Origin: Devosia epidermidihirudinis
Lineage (GTDB): Bacteria; Pseudomonadota; Alphaproteobacteria; Rhizobiales; Devosiaceae
Assembly (NCBI RefSeq): GCF_000971295.1
Contig: NZ_LANJ01000016.1
Coordinates: 248,001-312,000 of the forward strand
Length of the DNA stretch: 64,000 bases
Direction of reading: 5' to 3'
Below are positions 38,620 through 47,372 of the stretch, one piece after another; position 1 is the first letter of the stretch; each line of letters starts with the position of its first letter. Below the pieces are notes generated by a model. It ran no database searches, was not told the DNA's origin, and was given only the letters and a program-made list of their open reading frames with translations. Both the position numbers and the translations under genes were made by a program.

Positions 38620-39651
38620 ATGGATCACACGCCCCGCCTGTCGCTGCCCTTCATCATGCCCAGCCAGGCGCAAAAGCACATCACCCACAACGAGGCCATT
38701 CAGGCGCTCGATGCGCTCGTCCAGCCGCTGGTCGAAAGCCGCACCATCACCGCGCCGCCGACCAGTCCAGTCGAAGGCGAAGCCTATCTCGTGCCCGCTG
38801 GCGCGACTGGCGTCTGGGCCGGACACAGCGACCAGCTCACCGCCTTCCAGTCCGGCACCTGGATGTTTTACGATCCCGCGCCCGGCTGGCAGGTCTATCT
38901 CAAAGCTGACAAAGCGCTGCTGGTGTTCGATACCAGCGGCTGGGTGCCGCTGGCCGCGCTGGGTGCGGCCCTGCCCAAATTGGGCATCAACACCAATGCC
39001 GACACCACCAACCGTCTGGCCGTGGCCTCAGCGGCAACGCTGTTCAACCATGCCGGCAATGGCCATCAGCTCAAGCTCAACAAAGCGGCGACCGCCGATA
39101 CGGCGAGCCTGCTCTACCAGACCAATTTCTCCGGCCGCGCCGAAATGGGCCTTGCCGGTGACAATAACTGGCGCCTCAAGGTTAGCCCGGATGGCTCAAC
39201 GTGGGTCAACGCCATCACCGTCGACGCCGCCACCGGAGTAACAACCCTCGCCGCATCCCTCCGTCCCGCTACCGACAATGCCCTAACCCTGGGCGCATCG
39301 GGCGCGCGCTGGTCCGCCGTCTGGTCCGCCACCGGCACCATCCAGACCTCCGATGCCAGACAGAAAACCGACATCGCCCCCACCGATCTCGGCCTCGATT
39401 TCATCTGTGCCCTCACCCCGGTCAAATACCGCTGGACCACCGGCACCCGCACCCATTACGGCCTCATCGCCCAACAGGTGCAGGCGGTGCTCGATGGCAG
39501 GGATTTCGCCGGACATATCCTTGGCGACCCCGGTGATCCCGACAGCGAACAGGGTCTGCGCTATGATGCGTTCATCGCGCCACTGATTGCGGCTGTGCAA
39601 GAGTTGGTTGGGCGGGTTGAAGCGCTGGAGAGCAAGCATACCCCCACCTAG
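38620..39651 (+). CDS. DUF2793 / S74-chaperone fibre-like protein
   Basis: The 343-residue product begins with a DUF2793 domain (DHTPRLSLPFIMPSQAQKHITHNEAIQALDALVQP, then VEGEAYLVPAGATGVWAGH), a module found in phage and gene-transfer-agent tail fibres. The middle is a Gly/Thr/Asn-rich beta segment. The C terminus is a peptidase S74-type intramolecular chaperone: TSDARQKTDIAPTDLGLDFI, KYRWT, HYGLIAQQV. S74 domains trimerise the fibre and then cleave themselves off at a Ser-Asp bond, here within TSDAR. No other phage gene is near, and repeats in direct orientation flank the gene. The stop codon itself lies in the right repeat. Confidence 0.85.
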   Translation: MDHTPRLSLPFIMPSQAQKHITHNEAIQALDALVQPLVESRTITAPPTSPVEGEAYLVPAGATGVWAGHSDQLTAFQSGTWMFYDPAPGWQVYLKADKALLVFDTSGWVPLAALGAALPKLGINTNADTTNRLAVASAATLFNHAGNGHQLKLNKAATADTASLLYQTNFSGRAEMGLAGDNNWRLKVSPDGSTWVNAITVDAATGVTTLAASLRPATDNALTLGASGARWSAVWSATGTIQTSDARQKTDIAPTDLGLDFICALTPVKYRWTTGTRTHYGLIAQQVQAVLDGRDFAGHILGDPGDPDSEQGLRYDAFIAPLIAAVQELVGRVEALESKHTPT

Positions 39652-39743
39652 CCTCCCACTCAAAAGGGGGAGGAATTCGTCCGGTGCTCGGGCGAACACG
39701 ATCTGTTCCTCCCCCTGTTCAGGGGGAGGTTAGGAGGGGGTAC
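39639..39743. repeat. Intergenic repeat family D, full copy 2
   Basis: Starts TACCCCCACCTAGCCTCCCA and ends GAGGTTAGGAGGGGGTAC, in the same orientation as copy 1. Its 5' end overlaps the last codons of the DUF2793 gene (TPT-stop). Confidence 0.85.
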
Positions 39744-39756
39744 TCTACCCCACGCA

Positions 39757-40275
39757 TTAAGCCCCAACGCGCTCCGTACCATTGAGCACACCCAGCCGCG
39801 AGATCATGCGGGTCAGCAGCATTACGCCAAAGAATGCGGAGATCCCCACGGTCACCAGCTGAAATGTCCCGTTGCTCAGCAGCTCTGGCGACACGTTGGC
39901 CGCGACGGTTTTGACATAGCGGATGGTAAAGGCGCTGAGGATCACGGCCAGCGATGTCCATTCCCCCGCCAGCAGCAGGCGGCCGCGTCCGGCGGGAACC
40001 GATGGATAGCGCCGTTCAAGCGACAGCCCGGCGGCAATGCCACCCAGCGCGCCCAGTCCGACACCGGCGATCACGGCCATGCTCAGCCCCGAGCTGAGGA
40101 TGGTGTAGGCCGACAGCGCCATCAGCAGCAGTGGAAACAGCACCAGACCGCGGATGCCCACTTCGCGGGGCTGCATCTGCTTGATGCCGCGCCAAATCAG
40201 CAGCGCCAGAATGATCCAGACCCAGGAGGGCGTGTGGCTGACAATGTCGAAAATAGTGGGTGTGGTCTGGTCCAT
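39757..40275 (-). CDS. Small membrane protein (DUF6622-like)
   Basis: The 172-residue product has five predicted membrane helices: TPSWVWIILALLIWRGIKQMQ, a middle pair around residues 43-85, one at 105-120, and a last 135-155. The start TIFDIVSHTPSWVWIILALLIWRGI and the PREVGIRGL loop resemble the DUF6622 family. Function unknown. It is divergent from a membrane-bound LytTR regulator 62 bp away, a pairing seen for LytTR regulatory systems in which a membrane protein restrains the regulator. That link is an inference. Confidence 0.75.
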   Translation of the reverse strand: MDQTTPTIFDIVSHTPSWVWIILALLIWRGIKQMQPREVGIRGLVLFPLLLMALSAYTILSSGLSMAVIAGVGLGALGGIAAGLSLERRYPSVPAGRGRLLLAGEWTSLAVILSAFTIRYVKTVAANVSPELLSNGTFQLVTVGISAFFGVMLLTRMISRLGVLNGTERVGA

Positions 40276-40337
40276 TTTGCGTCTCCGAACTGTGTGTGTC
40301 CGCCGGGGGCGGGCTTGTCGAAAACCGGTGTCGCGCT

Positions 40338-41165
40338 ATGCTCGGCCCATCGCAAACGCGATTGCGCCAATCGAAAGCCTGCTTCGTGAACGGATCCCCT
40401 TTGCATTTGGCGCTGCGTGAAATGCAGGCCGTTTTCACCTCACCGCGCACGTTGGTGAGCATGGCCGCCGCCGTGCTGCTGCTCGGCCTGTCTGGGCCCT
40501 TCGGCACGCTGGAGAGTTTTGATGCGGCGACGCGGCTGGTCTATTGGCTGGCCGTGGTGGTGTTGAGCTACACCCTGTCGCGCGCCGTTGCGGTGGCCGC
40601 CATGACCAGCCTTGCGCCGCGCATCACGCAGCTGCCGCTCCGGGTTACGCTCTCGGCGTTCATTGCCAGCCTGCCGGCGACGATCGTCGTGGCGCTGGTC
40701 AGTCTCGTCGCCTATAGCAGCGGTGATCAACCCTCGTTGGTGCGGCTCTGGCTCTATTGTCTTGCGGTGGCCTTGGCGCTGGTCTCGGTGATCGCTGTCA
40801 CCGAGCGGAGTGCACCTGTCGCCGAACTGGCCCTGCCTGCCGCGCCGGTACAAGCCGCCATCCTGCAGCGCCTGCCGCTGCCGGCGCGCGGCAAGCTCAG
40901 CCACATCTCGGTGCAAGATCACTATGTCGATGTGGTCACTGATCGCGGTCGTGCGCTGATCCTGTTGCGCCTGTCCGATGCGATGCGTGAAACCGAAGGC
41001 GTGCCGGGTCTGCAGATCCACCGCTCCCACTGGGTGGCGCTGGACGCGGTGCGCAAGCCGCTCAAAATAGATGGCAAGCCCATGGTCGAACTGGCCGACG
41101 GCACACGCCTGCCGATCAGCCGCAGCTTTCTACCCGAGGCGCGCGCCGCAGGGCTTGTCAGCTAG
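40338..41165 (+). CDS. Membrane-bound LytTR-domain transcriptional regulator
   Basis: The 275-residue product has four membrane helices in the first 170 residues (VSMAAAVLLLGLSG, LVYWLAVVVLSYTLSRAV, VTLSAFIASLPATIVVALVSLVAYS, LVRLWLYCLAVALALVSVIAV). A LytTR DNA-binding domain follows (LSHISVQDHYVDVVTDRGRALILLRLSDAMRETEGVPGLQIHRSHWVALDAV). The membrane regulator probably senses an envelope or membrane signal and binds DNA directly. The ATG at 40338 is a choice among several. It is divergent from the DUF6622 gene and its stop overlaps the LysR stop by eight bases. Confidence 0.87.
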   Translation: MLGPSQTRLRQSKACFVNGSPLHLALREMQAVFTSPRTLVSMAAAVLLLGLSGPFGTLESFDAATRLVYWLAVVVLSYTLSRAVAVAAMTSLAPRITQLPLRVTLSAFIASLPATIVVALVSLVAYSSGDQPSLVRLWLYCLAVALALVSVIAVTERSAPVAELALPAAPVQAAILQRLPLPARGKLSHISVQDHYVDVVTDRGRALILLRLSDAMRETEGVPGLQIHRSHWVALDAVRKPLKIDGKPMVELADGTRLPISRSFLPEARAAGLVS

Positions 41166-42072
41166 CCAGCCGGTTCTCGATGATCACGCCGACGCTTTCG
41201 CATTCCCGCGCGATCTCGGCAATGAAGTCGGACAGCATCTCGCGCTCCAGCGCCGCCAGCGAGCGCACCACAATGGCCGTGTCGCGGTTGAGTGGCTCGA
41301 AATTGGTTGGCGCAATCTCCACCAGCCGCCCCGCCTTCACATCATCTGCGATCGCCGAATTGACAAAAAAGCCCAGTCCCTCGCCCTTGAGCGCCAGACG
41401 ACGCGCCGGGCCGGTGGGCAGTTCCACGCTGGTTCGTGCCAGCCGCACCAAAGCCGAAGCCGTCTCGGGTTCGGCCTGCCACCAACGCAGCGAGATCACG
41501 CGCGGCACCAGCGCCAGCACATCTTCGATGCTCGGCTGGCTTGGCAGCTTGGCGGCAATTTCGGGCGCCACCACCAGCGGCACCCGCTCGCGCATGATCA
41601 GCAGCGGCACCAGATCGACGACCAGCGGATCAAGATTGGGCCAGCATAGAATGCCCATTTCCACATCGCGCTCATGCAGCATGGCGGCAATTTGCGACTG
41701 CCGCCCTTCCATTACCACCACATCGACGCTGGGATATTTCTCCTGAAACCGCAGCAGCGGCTCGGTGATCAGCGGCGAAACCAGGCTGCGCAGCGAGGCA
41801 ATGGCGATCCGTCCGCGCTCGACCCGGCGCAGGGCCTCGCGCCCCTCCTGCGCCGTGCCGATAATGCGGCGCGCAAAGGGCAGAAAGGTCATGCCCTGAT
41901 CGGTCAGTGTCACGGTGCGCCCGCGCTGAAACAGCGTCACGCCCAGCAATTGCTCGAGCGCCCGAATGCGCATCGAGGCGGTGGCCTGGGTAATGTTGAG
42001 ATAGGCGGCGGCGCGGGTAAAGCTCTGATCACGAACGATGCGGTCAAAGGTGCGAAGCTGGTCGATATCCAT
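41158..42072 (-). CDS. LysR family transcriptional regulator
   Basis: The 304-residue product has the LysR helix-turn-helix at residues 1-60 (MDIDQLRTFDRIVRDQSFTRAAAYLNITQATASMRIRALEQLLGVTLFQR) and the two-lobed co-inducer domain (VDVVVMEGRQSQIAAMLHERDVEMGI). It is 100 bp upstream of trhO on the same strand with no divergent partner that would suggest a target. The ligand is not predictable. Confidence 0.9.
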   Translation of the reverse strand: MDIDQLRTFDRIVRDQSFTRAAAYLNITQATASMRIRALEQLLGVTLFQRGRTVTLTDQGMTFLPFARRIIGTAQEGREALRRVERGRIAIASLRSLVSPLITEPLLRFQEKYPSVDVVVMEGRQSQIAAMLHERDVEMGILCWPNLDPLVVDLVPLLIMRERVPLVVAPEIAAKLPSQPSIEDVLALVPRVISLRWWQAEPETASALVRLARTSVELPTGPARRLALKGEGLGFFVNSAIADDVKAGRLVEIAPTNFEPLNRDTAIVVRSLAALEREMLSDFIAEIARECESVGVIIENRLAS

Positions 42073-42171
42073 CGAAAATGCTTATGCTGGCGGAAGTATT
42101 CTGGGCACTTTCCAGCCTAGCATCAGCATTTACGATCAGGGAAGCGGGATGCGTGCATCCCAGCCATTCCC

Positions 42172-43191
42172 CTATCCGGCTTTGTTGCGCTCGCGCGAGG
42201 CTTCGGCGTCGGCTTTCTTGGCCGCCCGGGCGCGTTTGGCCGCCTGCACGGCATCATCGCCCAGATGCGCGCCGCCGCGCTGACGCGCCAGGTCCATCTG
42301 CTTTTGTCGCTCGGTGGCCGCCGCGTGCTTGGCCGCGTCATCCACGCAATGGGGACATTTGACGCCCTCGACATAATCCTCATGGGCGCGATCATCCGCC
42401 GTCAGCGGATGGCGGCAGGCCCGGCACAGCGTGGCATCGCCTTCGACCAGCCCATGGCCGACCGAGACGCGCTCGTCGAACACAAAGCACTCCCCGGCAA
42501 AGCGGCTCTCGGCTTCGGGCACCACTTCGAGATATTTCAAAATGCCGCCCTTGAGGTGGAACACTTCCTCAAAGCCCTGGCTCAATAAATAGCTCGACGC
42601 CTTTTCGCAGCGAATGCCGCCGGTGCAGAACATGGCAACCTTCTTGTCGCGCGCCGGGTCGAGGTTCTGGGCCACATAGTCCTTGAACTCGGTAAAGGTC
42701 TGCGTCGCCGGGTCGAGTGCGCGCTGGAATGTGCCCAACCCCACCTCATAGTCATTGCGCGTATCGACCAGCACCACGTCATTGCGCTCGATCAGCGCAT
42801 TCCAGTTTTCCGGCTCGACATAGGTGCCAACCTGCTTGCTCGGATTGGCCTCCGGCGCGCGCAGCGTCACGATTTCGGGCTTGAGCCGCACCTTCATGCG
42901 CAGGAACGGCATCTCCGCCGCGCTCGAATACTTGACCTCGGCGCCCGCCAGCCGCCCAGCAAAATCGGGACCAGCAAACAGCATGTCCGCCAGCGCATCG
43001 ATATCAGCGTCCGTGCCCGCCACCGTGCCATTGATGCCCTCGGGCGCCAGGATCAGCGTGCCCTTGATGGCGTGGGAACAGCAGAACTTTGCCAGGATCG
43101 GCTGGAGGGCCTCGGCATCTGGCAGGTCGGCAAATTTATAAATTGCCATGACCTTGAAGGGCTGGGCGGACTGGGGCAGGTTGGATGTCAT
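42172..43191 (-). CDS. trhO: tRNA uridine(34) 5-hydroxylase, rhodanese-related (TrhO)
   Basis: The 339-residue product has an N-terminal acylphosphatase-like part (KVMAIYKFADLPDAEALQP, HAIKGTLILAPEGINGTVAG), then a rhodanese domain with the active Cys in CTGGIRCEKAS. The C-terminal CRACRHPL...CPHC pair is a zinc knuckle of this family. TrhO makes 5-hydroxyuridine at the wobble position of tRNA with oxygen. The ATG at 43191 (MTSNLPQSA) fits the family; upstream methionines lack support. It is divergent from the aldo/keto reductase gene. Confidence 0.92.
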   Translation of the reverse strand: MTSNLPQSAQPFKVMAIYKFADLPDAEALQPILAKFCCSHAIKGTLILAPEGINGTVAGTDADIDALADMLFAGPDFAGRLAGAEVKYSSAAEMPFLRMKVRLKPEIVTLRAPEANPSKQVGTYVEPENWNALIERNDVVLVDTRNDYEVGLGTFQRALDPATQTFTEFKDYVAQNLDPARDKKVAMFCTGGIRCEKASSYLLSQGFEEVFHLKGGILKYLEVVPEAESRFAGECFVFDERVSVGHGLVEGDATLCRACRHPLTADDRAHEDYVEGVKCPHCVDDAAKHAAATERQKQMDLARQRGGAHLGDDAVQAAKRARAAKKADAEASRERNKAG

Positions 43192-43282
43192 ATCAATCTT
43201 CTGCGGGCACATTGGCCTGCTCTTAGCACTGCATGCGCGCAGCGTCACGCATGGGCAAAATACAAAACTTAGGGAGGTCGCC

Positions 43283-44320
43283 ATGACCTATCGGGCCGAT
43301 ACGTCGCGCTATGACAGTATGCAGTACCGCCGCTCCGGCAAATCGGGCCTCAAACTCCCTGTCATCAGCCTGGGCCTCTGGCAGAATTTCGGTGGCACCC
43401 GCGACTACCCCAGCGCCATGGAAATCCTCGGTTATGCTTTTGATCAGGGCATCACCCATTTCGATCTCGCCAACAATTATGGCCCGCCCGCCGGCTCGTC
43501 CGAAGAGCTGTTCGGCCAAGTGCTGGCGCGTGACTTCAAGCCCTATCGCGACGAGCTGATCGTCTCGACCAAGGCTGGCTACAATATGTGGCCCGGCCCC
43601 TATGGCGAGTTCGGCAGCCGCAAATACCTGCTGGCGAGCCTTGACCAATCGCTCAAGCGCATGGGGCTCGATTACGTCGATATCTTTTATTCGCACCGCT
43701 ACGATCCCGAGACCCCGCTCGAGGAAACCATGGGCGCGCTGGCCCATGCCGTCCGCACCGGCAAGGCGCTCTATGTCGGCATTTCAAGCTATCCCGAAGC
43801 CGAAACCCGCAAGGCTCATCGCATCCTCAAGGAAATGGGCGTCGCCACGACGATCCACCAGCCCAGCTATTCGATGATCAATCGCTGGATCGAAAACGAT
43901 CACACCATCGACACCTGCGGCGAACTGGGCATTGGCATCATCGCCTTCTCGCCGCTGGCGCAGGGCGTGCTCTCGGGCAAGTACAATTCGGGCGACAAGT
44001 CGGGCACGCGTGGCGAAAACCCCAATGGTTCGCTCCGGGCCAGCCATATCGAACCGCGCGTCCTCGCCGCCGTCGACAAGCTCGGCGAGATCGCCAAGTC
44101 GCGCGGCCAGTCCATGGTGCAGTTGGCGCTCAGCTGGGCCCTGCGCCGCAAGGAAATGACCTCGGCGCTGGTCGGCGTGCGCAATCTGGAGCAGCTCAAG
44201 GACAATCTGGGCGTGCTGAATAATCTCGACCTCAGCGCCGAGGAAATCGCCGCCATTGATGCCGCGACAGCAGACGGCCAGATGGAACTCCACCCCCGCC
44301 CCAGCGGCTGGCTGCGGTAA
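43283..44320 (+). CDS. yghZ: Aldo/keto reductase, YghZ/L-glyceraldehyde-3-phosphate reductase type
   Basis: The 345-residue product starts at an ATG behind AGGGAGGT. The AKR14 pattern is clear: MQYRRSGKSGLKLPVISLGLWQNFGG, the catalytic Asp and Tyr in HFDLANNYGPPAGSSE, Lys in STKAGYNMWPGPYG and His in YSHRYDPETPLEETM, then the NADPH site ALVGVRNLEQLKDNL. The E. coli homologue reduces L-glyceraldehyde-3-phosphate and methylglyoxal. It stands alone and is followed by a tandem repeat region. Confidence 0.92.
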   Translation: MTYRADTSRYDSMQYRRSGKSGLKLPVISLGLWQNFGGTRDYPSAMEILGYAFDQGITHFDLANNYGPPAGSSEELFGQVLARDFKPYRDELIVSTKAGYNMWPGPYGEFGSRKYLLASLDQSLKRMGLDYVDIFYSHRYDPETPLEETMGALAHAVRTGKALYVGISSYPEAETRKAHRILKEMGVATTIHQPSYSMINRWIENDHTIDTCGELGIGIIAFSPLAQGVLSGKYNSGDKSGTRGENPNGSLRASHIEPRVLAAVDKLGEIAKSRGQSMVQLALSWALRRKEMTSALVGVRNLEQLKDNLGVLNNLDLSAEEIAAIDAATADGQMELHPRPSGWLR

Positions 44321-44731
44321 GGGGGCGGGGCAACCGCCCGTTCCCCCCATCGTCACCAACCGGCTCGTCCGGGTGGTCCATCTTTCTCCCGTGCGGGGGC
44401 ATGGATTGCCCGGACAAGCCGGGCAATGACGATGGTTGGGGGGACAGTGTGCGCTCCCCACCCTCGATCGTCACCCTCGGGCCTGAAGGGTTCGTCACTT
44501 GGAGAATGTCCGGTAAGACCGCAAGGCGGCCCCCGCTGACCCCTCCCCCATCGTCACCACCCGGCCCGTCCGGGTGGTCCATCTTCCTCCATGCGGGGCA
44601 TGGATTGCCCGGACAAGCCGGGCAATGACGATGGTTGGGGGGCAGTGTGTTTCCCACCCTCGATCGTCACTCTCGGGCCTGACCCGAGGGTGACGATCCT
44701 GTGGAGGAGGCCAGTTCGGCGTCGCTCCACT
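44321..44731. repeat. Tandem composite repeat region
   Basis: Two copies of about 200 bp follow each other: 44344-44480 and 44550-44690. Each holds 'ccatcgtcacca.ccggc.cgtccgggtggtccat', then 'catggattgcccggacaagc' and 'cgggcaatgacgatggttgggggg' and a 'ccctcgatcgtcac' end. The second continues into a family B palindrome (gggcctgacccgaggg, about 44674-44690). No gene is seen in this spacer. Confidence 0.8.
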
Positions 44732-45994
44732 CTACCGATGCAGAAACCGCTCCATGCCAAAAGGCTTGATGTCGATCGCGGTTTCTTCCCCGGTCATGGT
44801 CTGCGCCAACAGCTCACCCGTTGCCGGCCCCAGCGTGAAGCCGTGATGCGCGTGGCCGATCCCGACGAACAGGCCCTCATGGCGCGGGGCCTTGCCGATG
44901 ATCGGCATCATGTCGGGGGTGCAGGGGCGAGCGCCCTTCCAGGGCTGGGCGTCGACCCGTTCGCCCAGATCGATCAATTCGCGGGCTGACTTCTCCGCCT
45001 TGTCGAGTTGGACCGGCGTTGGCGCCGCGTCGCGCAAGGCAAATTCGGCGCCAGTGGTCAGGCGAATGCCGCGCGCCATCGGGGCGAGGGCGTAGCCAAC
45101 CTCTGGGTCCAGCACCAGGGTATTGAGCTTGGCGCCCTTTTTGGTGTCGTAGTGCATATGATAGCCGCGCTTGACGAAGAGCGGCAGGCGGTAGCCGAGC
45201 TTTTCCAGCACATCCGGCGCCCATGGGCCCAGCGCGATCACCGCCTGTTTGGCACTATGGCGCACGCCGTCCACGGTCGCCGTCCAGCCGCCATTGTCGG
45301 GCTCAAGCGCGTTGGCGCCGCCCGAGACAAATTTGCCGCCCAGCCGCTGGAACAGTTCGAAATATTGCGTCACCAGTGCGCCGGGGTCGCTGACCGTCCA
45401 CGGATCGGTCCAGTGGATCGCGCCCGCGAGGCCGCCCTTGAGCGCGGGCTCCATCTGCTTGAGTTCGGGCCATTCCACCACGCGGTGGGAAATCCCGAAG
45501 CGGTCGTGATCTTCCTGCGCCTTGAGCGCTTCGGCCCGCAGCTTCTTGTCGGTGCGGAAGGCGAGCAACCAGCCGCTCTTGCTGACCAGCGCCTCGGCCT
45601 CGGGGCCTGCCTGGGCCATAAGATCTGCATGGGTCACGATCGAACGACCGATCAGCGGCGCATAGCTCTGCACCACCTTGGCGTAATGGTCCGGCGAGGA
45701 TTCCCACCAATAGCGCAGCAGCGCAGGCGCCAGCTTGGGCAGGGCCAATGGTTCATAGCGCGCCGCGGTGGACAGATGCAGGCCCACCTGCATCAGCATG
45801 GCCAGATCGCGCGGAAAGGCATGCGGGCGCACGCCCTCGCGCTGAATGATGCCGGCATTGCCAAAGCTGGTTTCGCGGCCCGGCTCGCGCCGATCAATCA
45901 GGGTGACGCTCCGGCCGCGACGCAGCAGGTAAATGCCGGTGGCAACGCCAACAATACCCGCTCCCAGAATGATGACGTCGTCCATAAAAGGCAT
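44732..45994 (-). CDS. FAD-dependent D-amino-acid dehydrogenase-like oxidoreductase
   Basis: The 420-residue product starts MPFMDDVIILGAGIVGVATGIYLLRRGRSVTLIDR, a dinucleotide-binding motif (GxGxxG with the ribose-binding Asp). TSFGNAGIIQREGV is diagnostic of DadA-type enzymes, and the C terminus PCTPDMMPIIGKAPRHEGLFVGIGHAHHGFTLGPATGELLA completes the FAD site. It deaminates D-amino acids at the membrane and feeds electrons to quinone. ATG at 45985 is a possible alternative start. A LysR gene lies upstream on the same strand. Confidence 0.9.
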   Translation of the reverse strand: MPFMDDVIILGAGIVGVATGIYLLRRGRSVTLIDRREPGRETSFGNAGIIQREGVRPHAFPRDLAMLMQVGLHLSTAARYEPLALPKLAPALLRYWWESSPDHYAKVVQSYAPLIGRSIVTHADLMAQAGPEAEALVSKSGWLLAFRTDKKLRAEALKAQEDHDRFGISHRVVEWPELKQMEPALKGGLAGAIHWTDPWTVSDPGALVTQYFELFQRLGGKFVSGGANALEPDNGGWTATVDGVRHSAKQAVIALGPWAPDVLEKLGYRLPLFVKRGYHMHYDTKKGAKLNTLVLDPEVGYALAPMARGIRLTTGAEFALRDAAPTPVQLDKAEKSARELIDLGERVDAQPWKGARPCTPDMMPIIGKAPRHEGLFVGIGHAHHGFTLGPATGELLAQTMTGEETAIDIKPFGMERFLHR

Positions 45995-46152
45995 GCTCCC
46001 CCGCAGTGATACAGCAGGATGCTAGCATAGCCTGTTTGCCGCTTTTGTTCATATCTGTGGCATTGCCAGCGCTGAACGCCAGTTTCATCCGGCAATTGGC
46101 CACTTTTGTGCAAATTTATGCTGACTTTGTCTGACGATGCGCGCAGCTCTGA

Positions 46153-47064
46153 TTATGTGCGGCTCTGATAGACATAGCCGCGCACGCTGGCCGGCACCTC
46201 GACGTCCAGCCATGCGCGGAAGGCGCGCAGCTTGTTGGTTTCGCGTCGGCCCTTGGCGGTGGCCAGCCAGTATCCGTTCGGCCCCTCGAACGGCATCTCG
46301 AACGGGCGCACCAGCCGCCCGTCGCTCACCGCATCCGCACTCATCATGTCGACGGCCAGCAAAACCCCTTGCTCGGAAATAGCCGCGTCAAAGGCCAGCG
46401 ATGGATCGGTATAGGTGGGGCCCGGCAGGCAGATATTGGGATCGACCCCTGCCATGGTGAACCACTTTTCCCAGTCCAGCATGCTGGTCGCGTCATGGAT
46501 CATTGGCACCTTGGCGAGATCGGCTGGGCTCGTCAGGAGCGGCGCGATGCGCGGCGCACACACCGGCTGGAACGATTGTCCGCCGATCATACTGGTTGTG
46601 ATGCCTGGCCAGCGCCCTGTGCCAAAGCGAATGCCGCAGTCGATATCGGGGCGGCTGAGATCAACCATGGTCCCCGTTACGGTCAGGCGCACTTCTATAT
46701 CGGGGTGCAGCGTGGTGAACTTGTTGATGCGCCAGATCAGCCAGCGCGAGGCAAAGACAGCACCCACGGTCAGGTTCAGCACATGCTCGTCGCTGCCCTT
46801 TAAGCTCCCCAGCCCATCCTGCAGCGCGGCAAAGCCCGCGGTCAGCTGCGGCAATGCCTGTTTCAGCGCAGGCAGGGGGCGTAGCCCCGCAGGGGTACGC
46901 TCGAACAATTCCATGCCCAGCCGCTCTTCGGCGCGGCGCAAATGCTGGCTCACCGCGCCGATGGTAACGCCCAATTCTTCCGCAGCAGGCGCCAAAGCCC
47001 CGCGCCGGGCCACGATCTCGATGGCGCGCAAGGCATTGAGGGGAATGGGAAATGGGTTTGCCAT
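46153..47064 (-). CDS. LysR family regulator, GcvA subtype
   Basis: The 303-residue product has the LysR helix-turn-helix (PLNALRAIEIVARRGALAPAAEELGVTIGAVSQHLRRAEERLGMELFER). The Pro-x-x-Ala-Leu-(R/K) head is typical of the GcvA group. The sensor lobes follow (FASRWLIWRINKFTTLHPDIEVRL, DCGIRFGTGRWPG). GcvA-type proteins often control amino acid catabolism, which suits the dadA-like gene downstream, but the link is inference. It is divergent from the 47-residue gene at 47170. Confidence 0.9.
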   Translation of the reverse strand: MANPFPIPLNALRAIEIVARRGALAPAAEELGVTIGAVSQHLRRAEERLGMELFERTPAGLRPLPALKQALPQLTAGFAALQDGLGSLKGSDEHVLNLTVGAVFASRWLIWRINKFTTLHPDIEVRLTVTGTMVDLSRPDIDCGIRFGTGRWPGITTSMIGGQSFQPVCAPRIAPLLTSPADLAKVPMIHDATSMLDWEKWFTMAGVDPNICLPGPTYTDPSLAFDAAISEQGVLLAVDMMSADAVSDGRLVRPFEMPFEGPNGYWLATAKGRRETNKLRAFRAWLDVEVPASVRGYVYQSRT

Positions 47065-47169
47065 ATAGTTTTTCTACAATGGCTGTCTCACCTTGTCCAT
47101 TGCGGACCACCAGCGCAAGGCGCATCTAGGCCTCATTCATCCATGACGACCCATAAAGGAGGTCACAAA

Positions 47170-47313
47170 ATGTCAATTCTTGCTGCTCTCCTGCGACGCC
47201 TGTCGACCGCTTTTGCCGGTGCTGGCGCTACGCATGAACCAGAGATGATGAGCCAACGCGACTGGGCGGACTTGCCGGCCTACCATCCGGTTTCTGACCG
47301 CGCGCCGTGCTGA
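47170..47313 (+). CDS. Small 47-residue protein with a perfect ribosome-binding site
   Basis: AAAGGAGGT lies six bases before the ATG, a near-perfect Shine-Dalgarno sequence. The product MSILAALLRRLSTAFAGAGA leads to THEPEMMSQRDWADLPAYHP and ends VSDRAPC. It has an amphipathic head and a DWADLPAYHP tail. It is divergent from the GcvA-type LysR gene, a typical regulator/target layout. I do not recognise a named family. Confidence 0.7.
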   Translation: MSILAALLRRLSTAFAGAGATHEPEMMSQRDWADLPAYHPVSDRAPC

Positions 47314-47331
47314 GGCCATAATCGGACGCTT

Positions 47332-47361
47332 GAAGGGACGGGTTGACGCCCGTCGCCCTTC
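47332..47361 (+). terminator. Hairpin ahead of the 47373 gene
   Basis: GAAGGGACGGG pairs with CCCGTcgCCCTTC across a six-base loop, immediately before the CAGGAG ribosome site of the next gene. It could end the 47170 transcript or sequester the ribosome site. Confidence 0.6.
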
Positions 47362-47372
47362 AGGAGTTTCCG

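Noticed and set aside
38404..39743. Prophage
   Set aside because: Only one fibre-like gene is present, with no integrase, capsid, terminase or lysis genes near it.
44344..44690. CRISPR-like array in the tandem repeat region
   Set aside because: There are only two long units made of inverted modules, without the short repeat and unique-spacer pattern.
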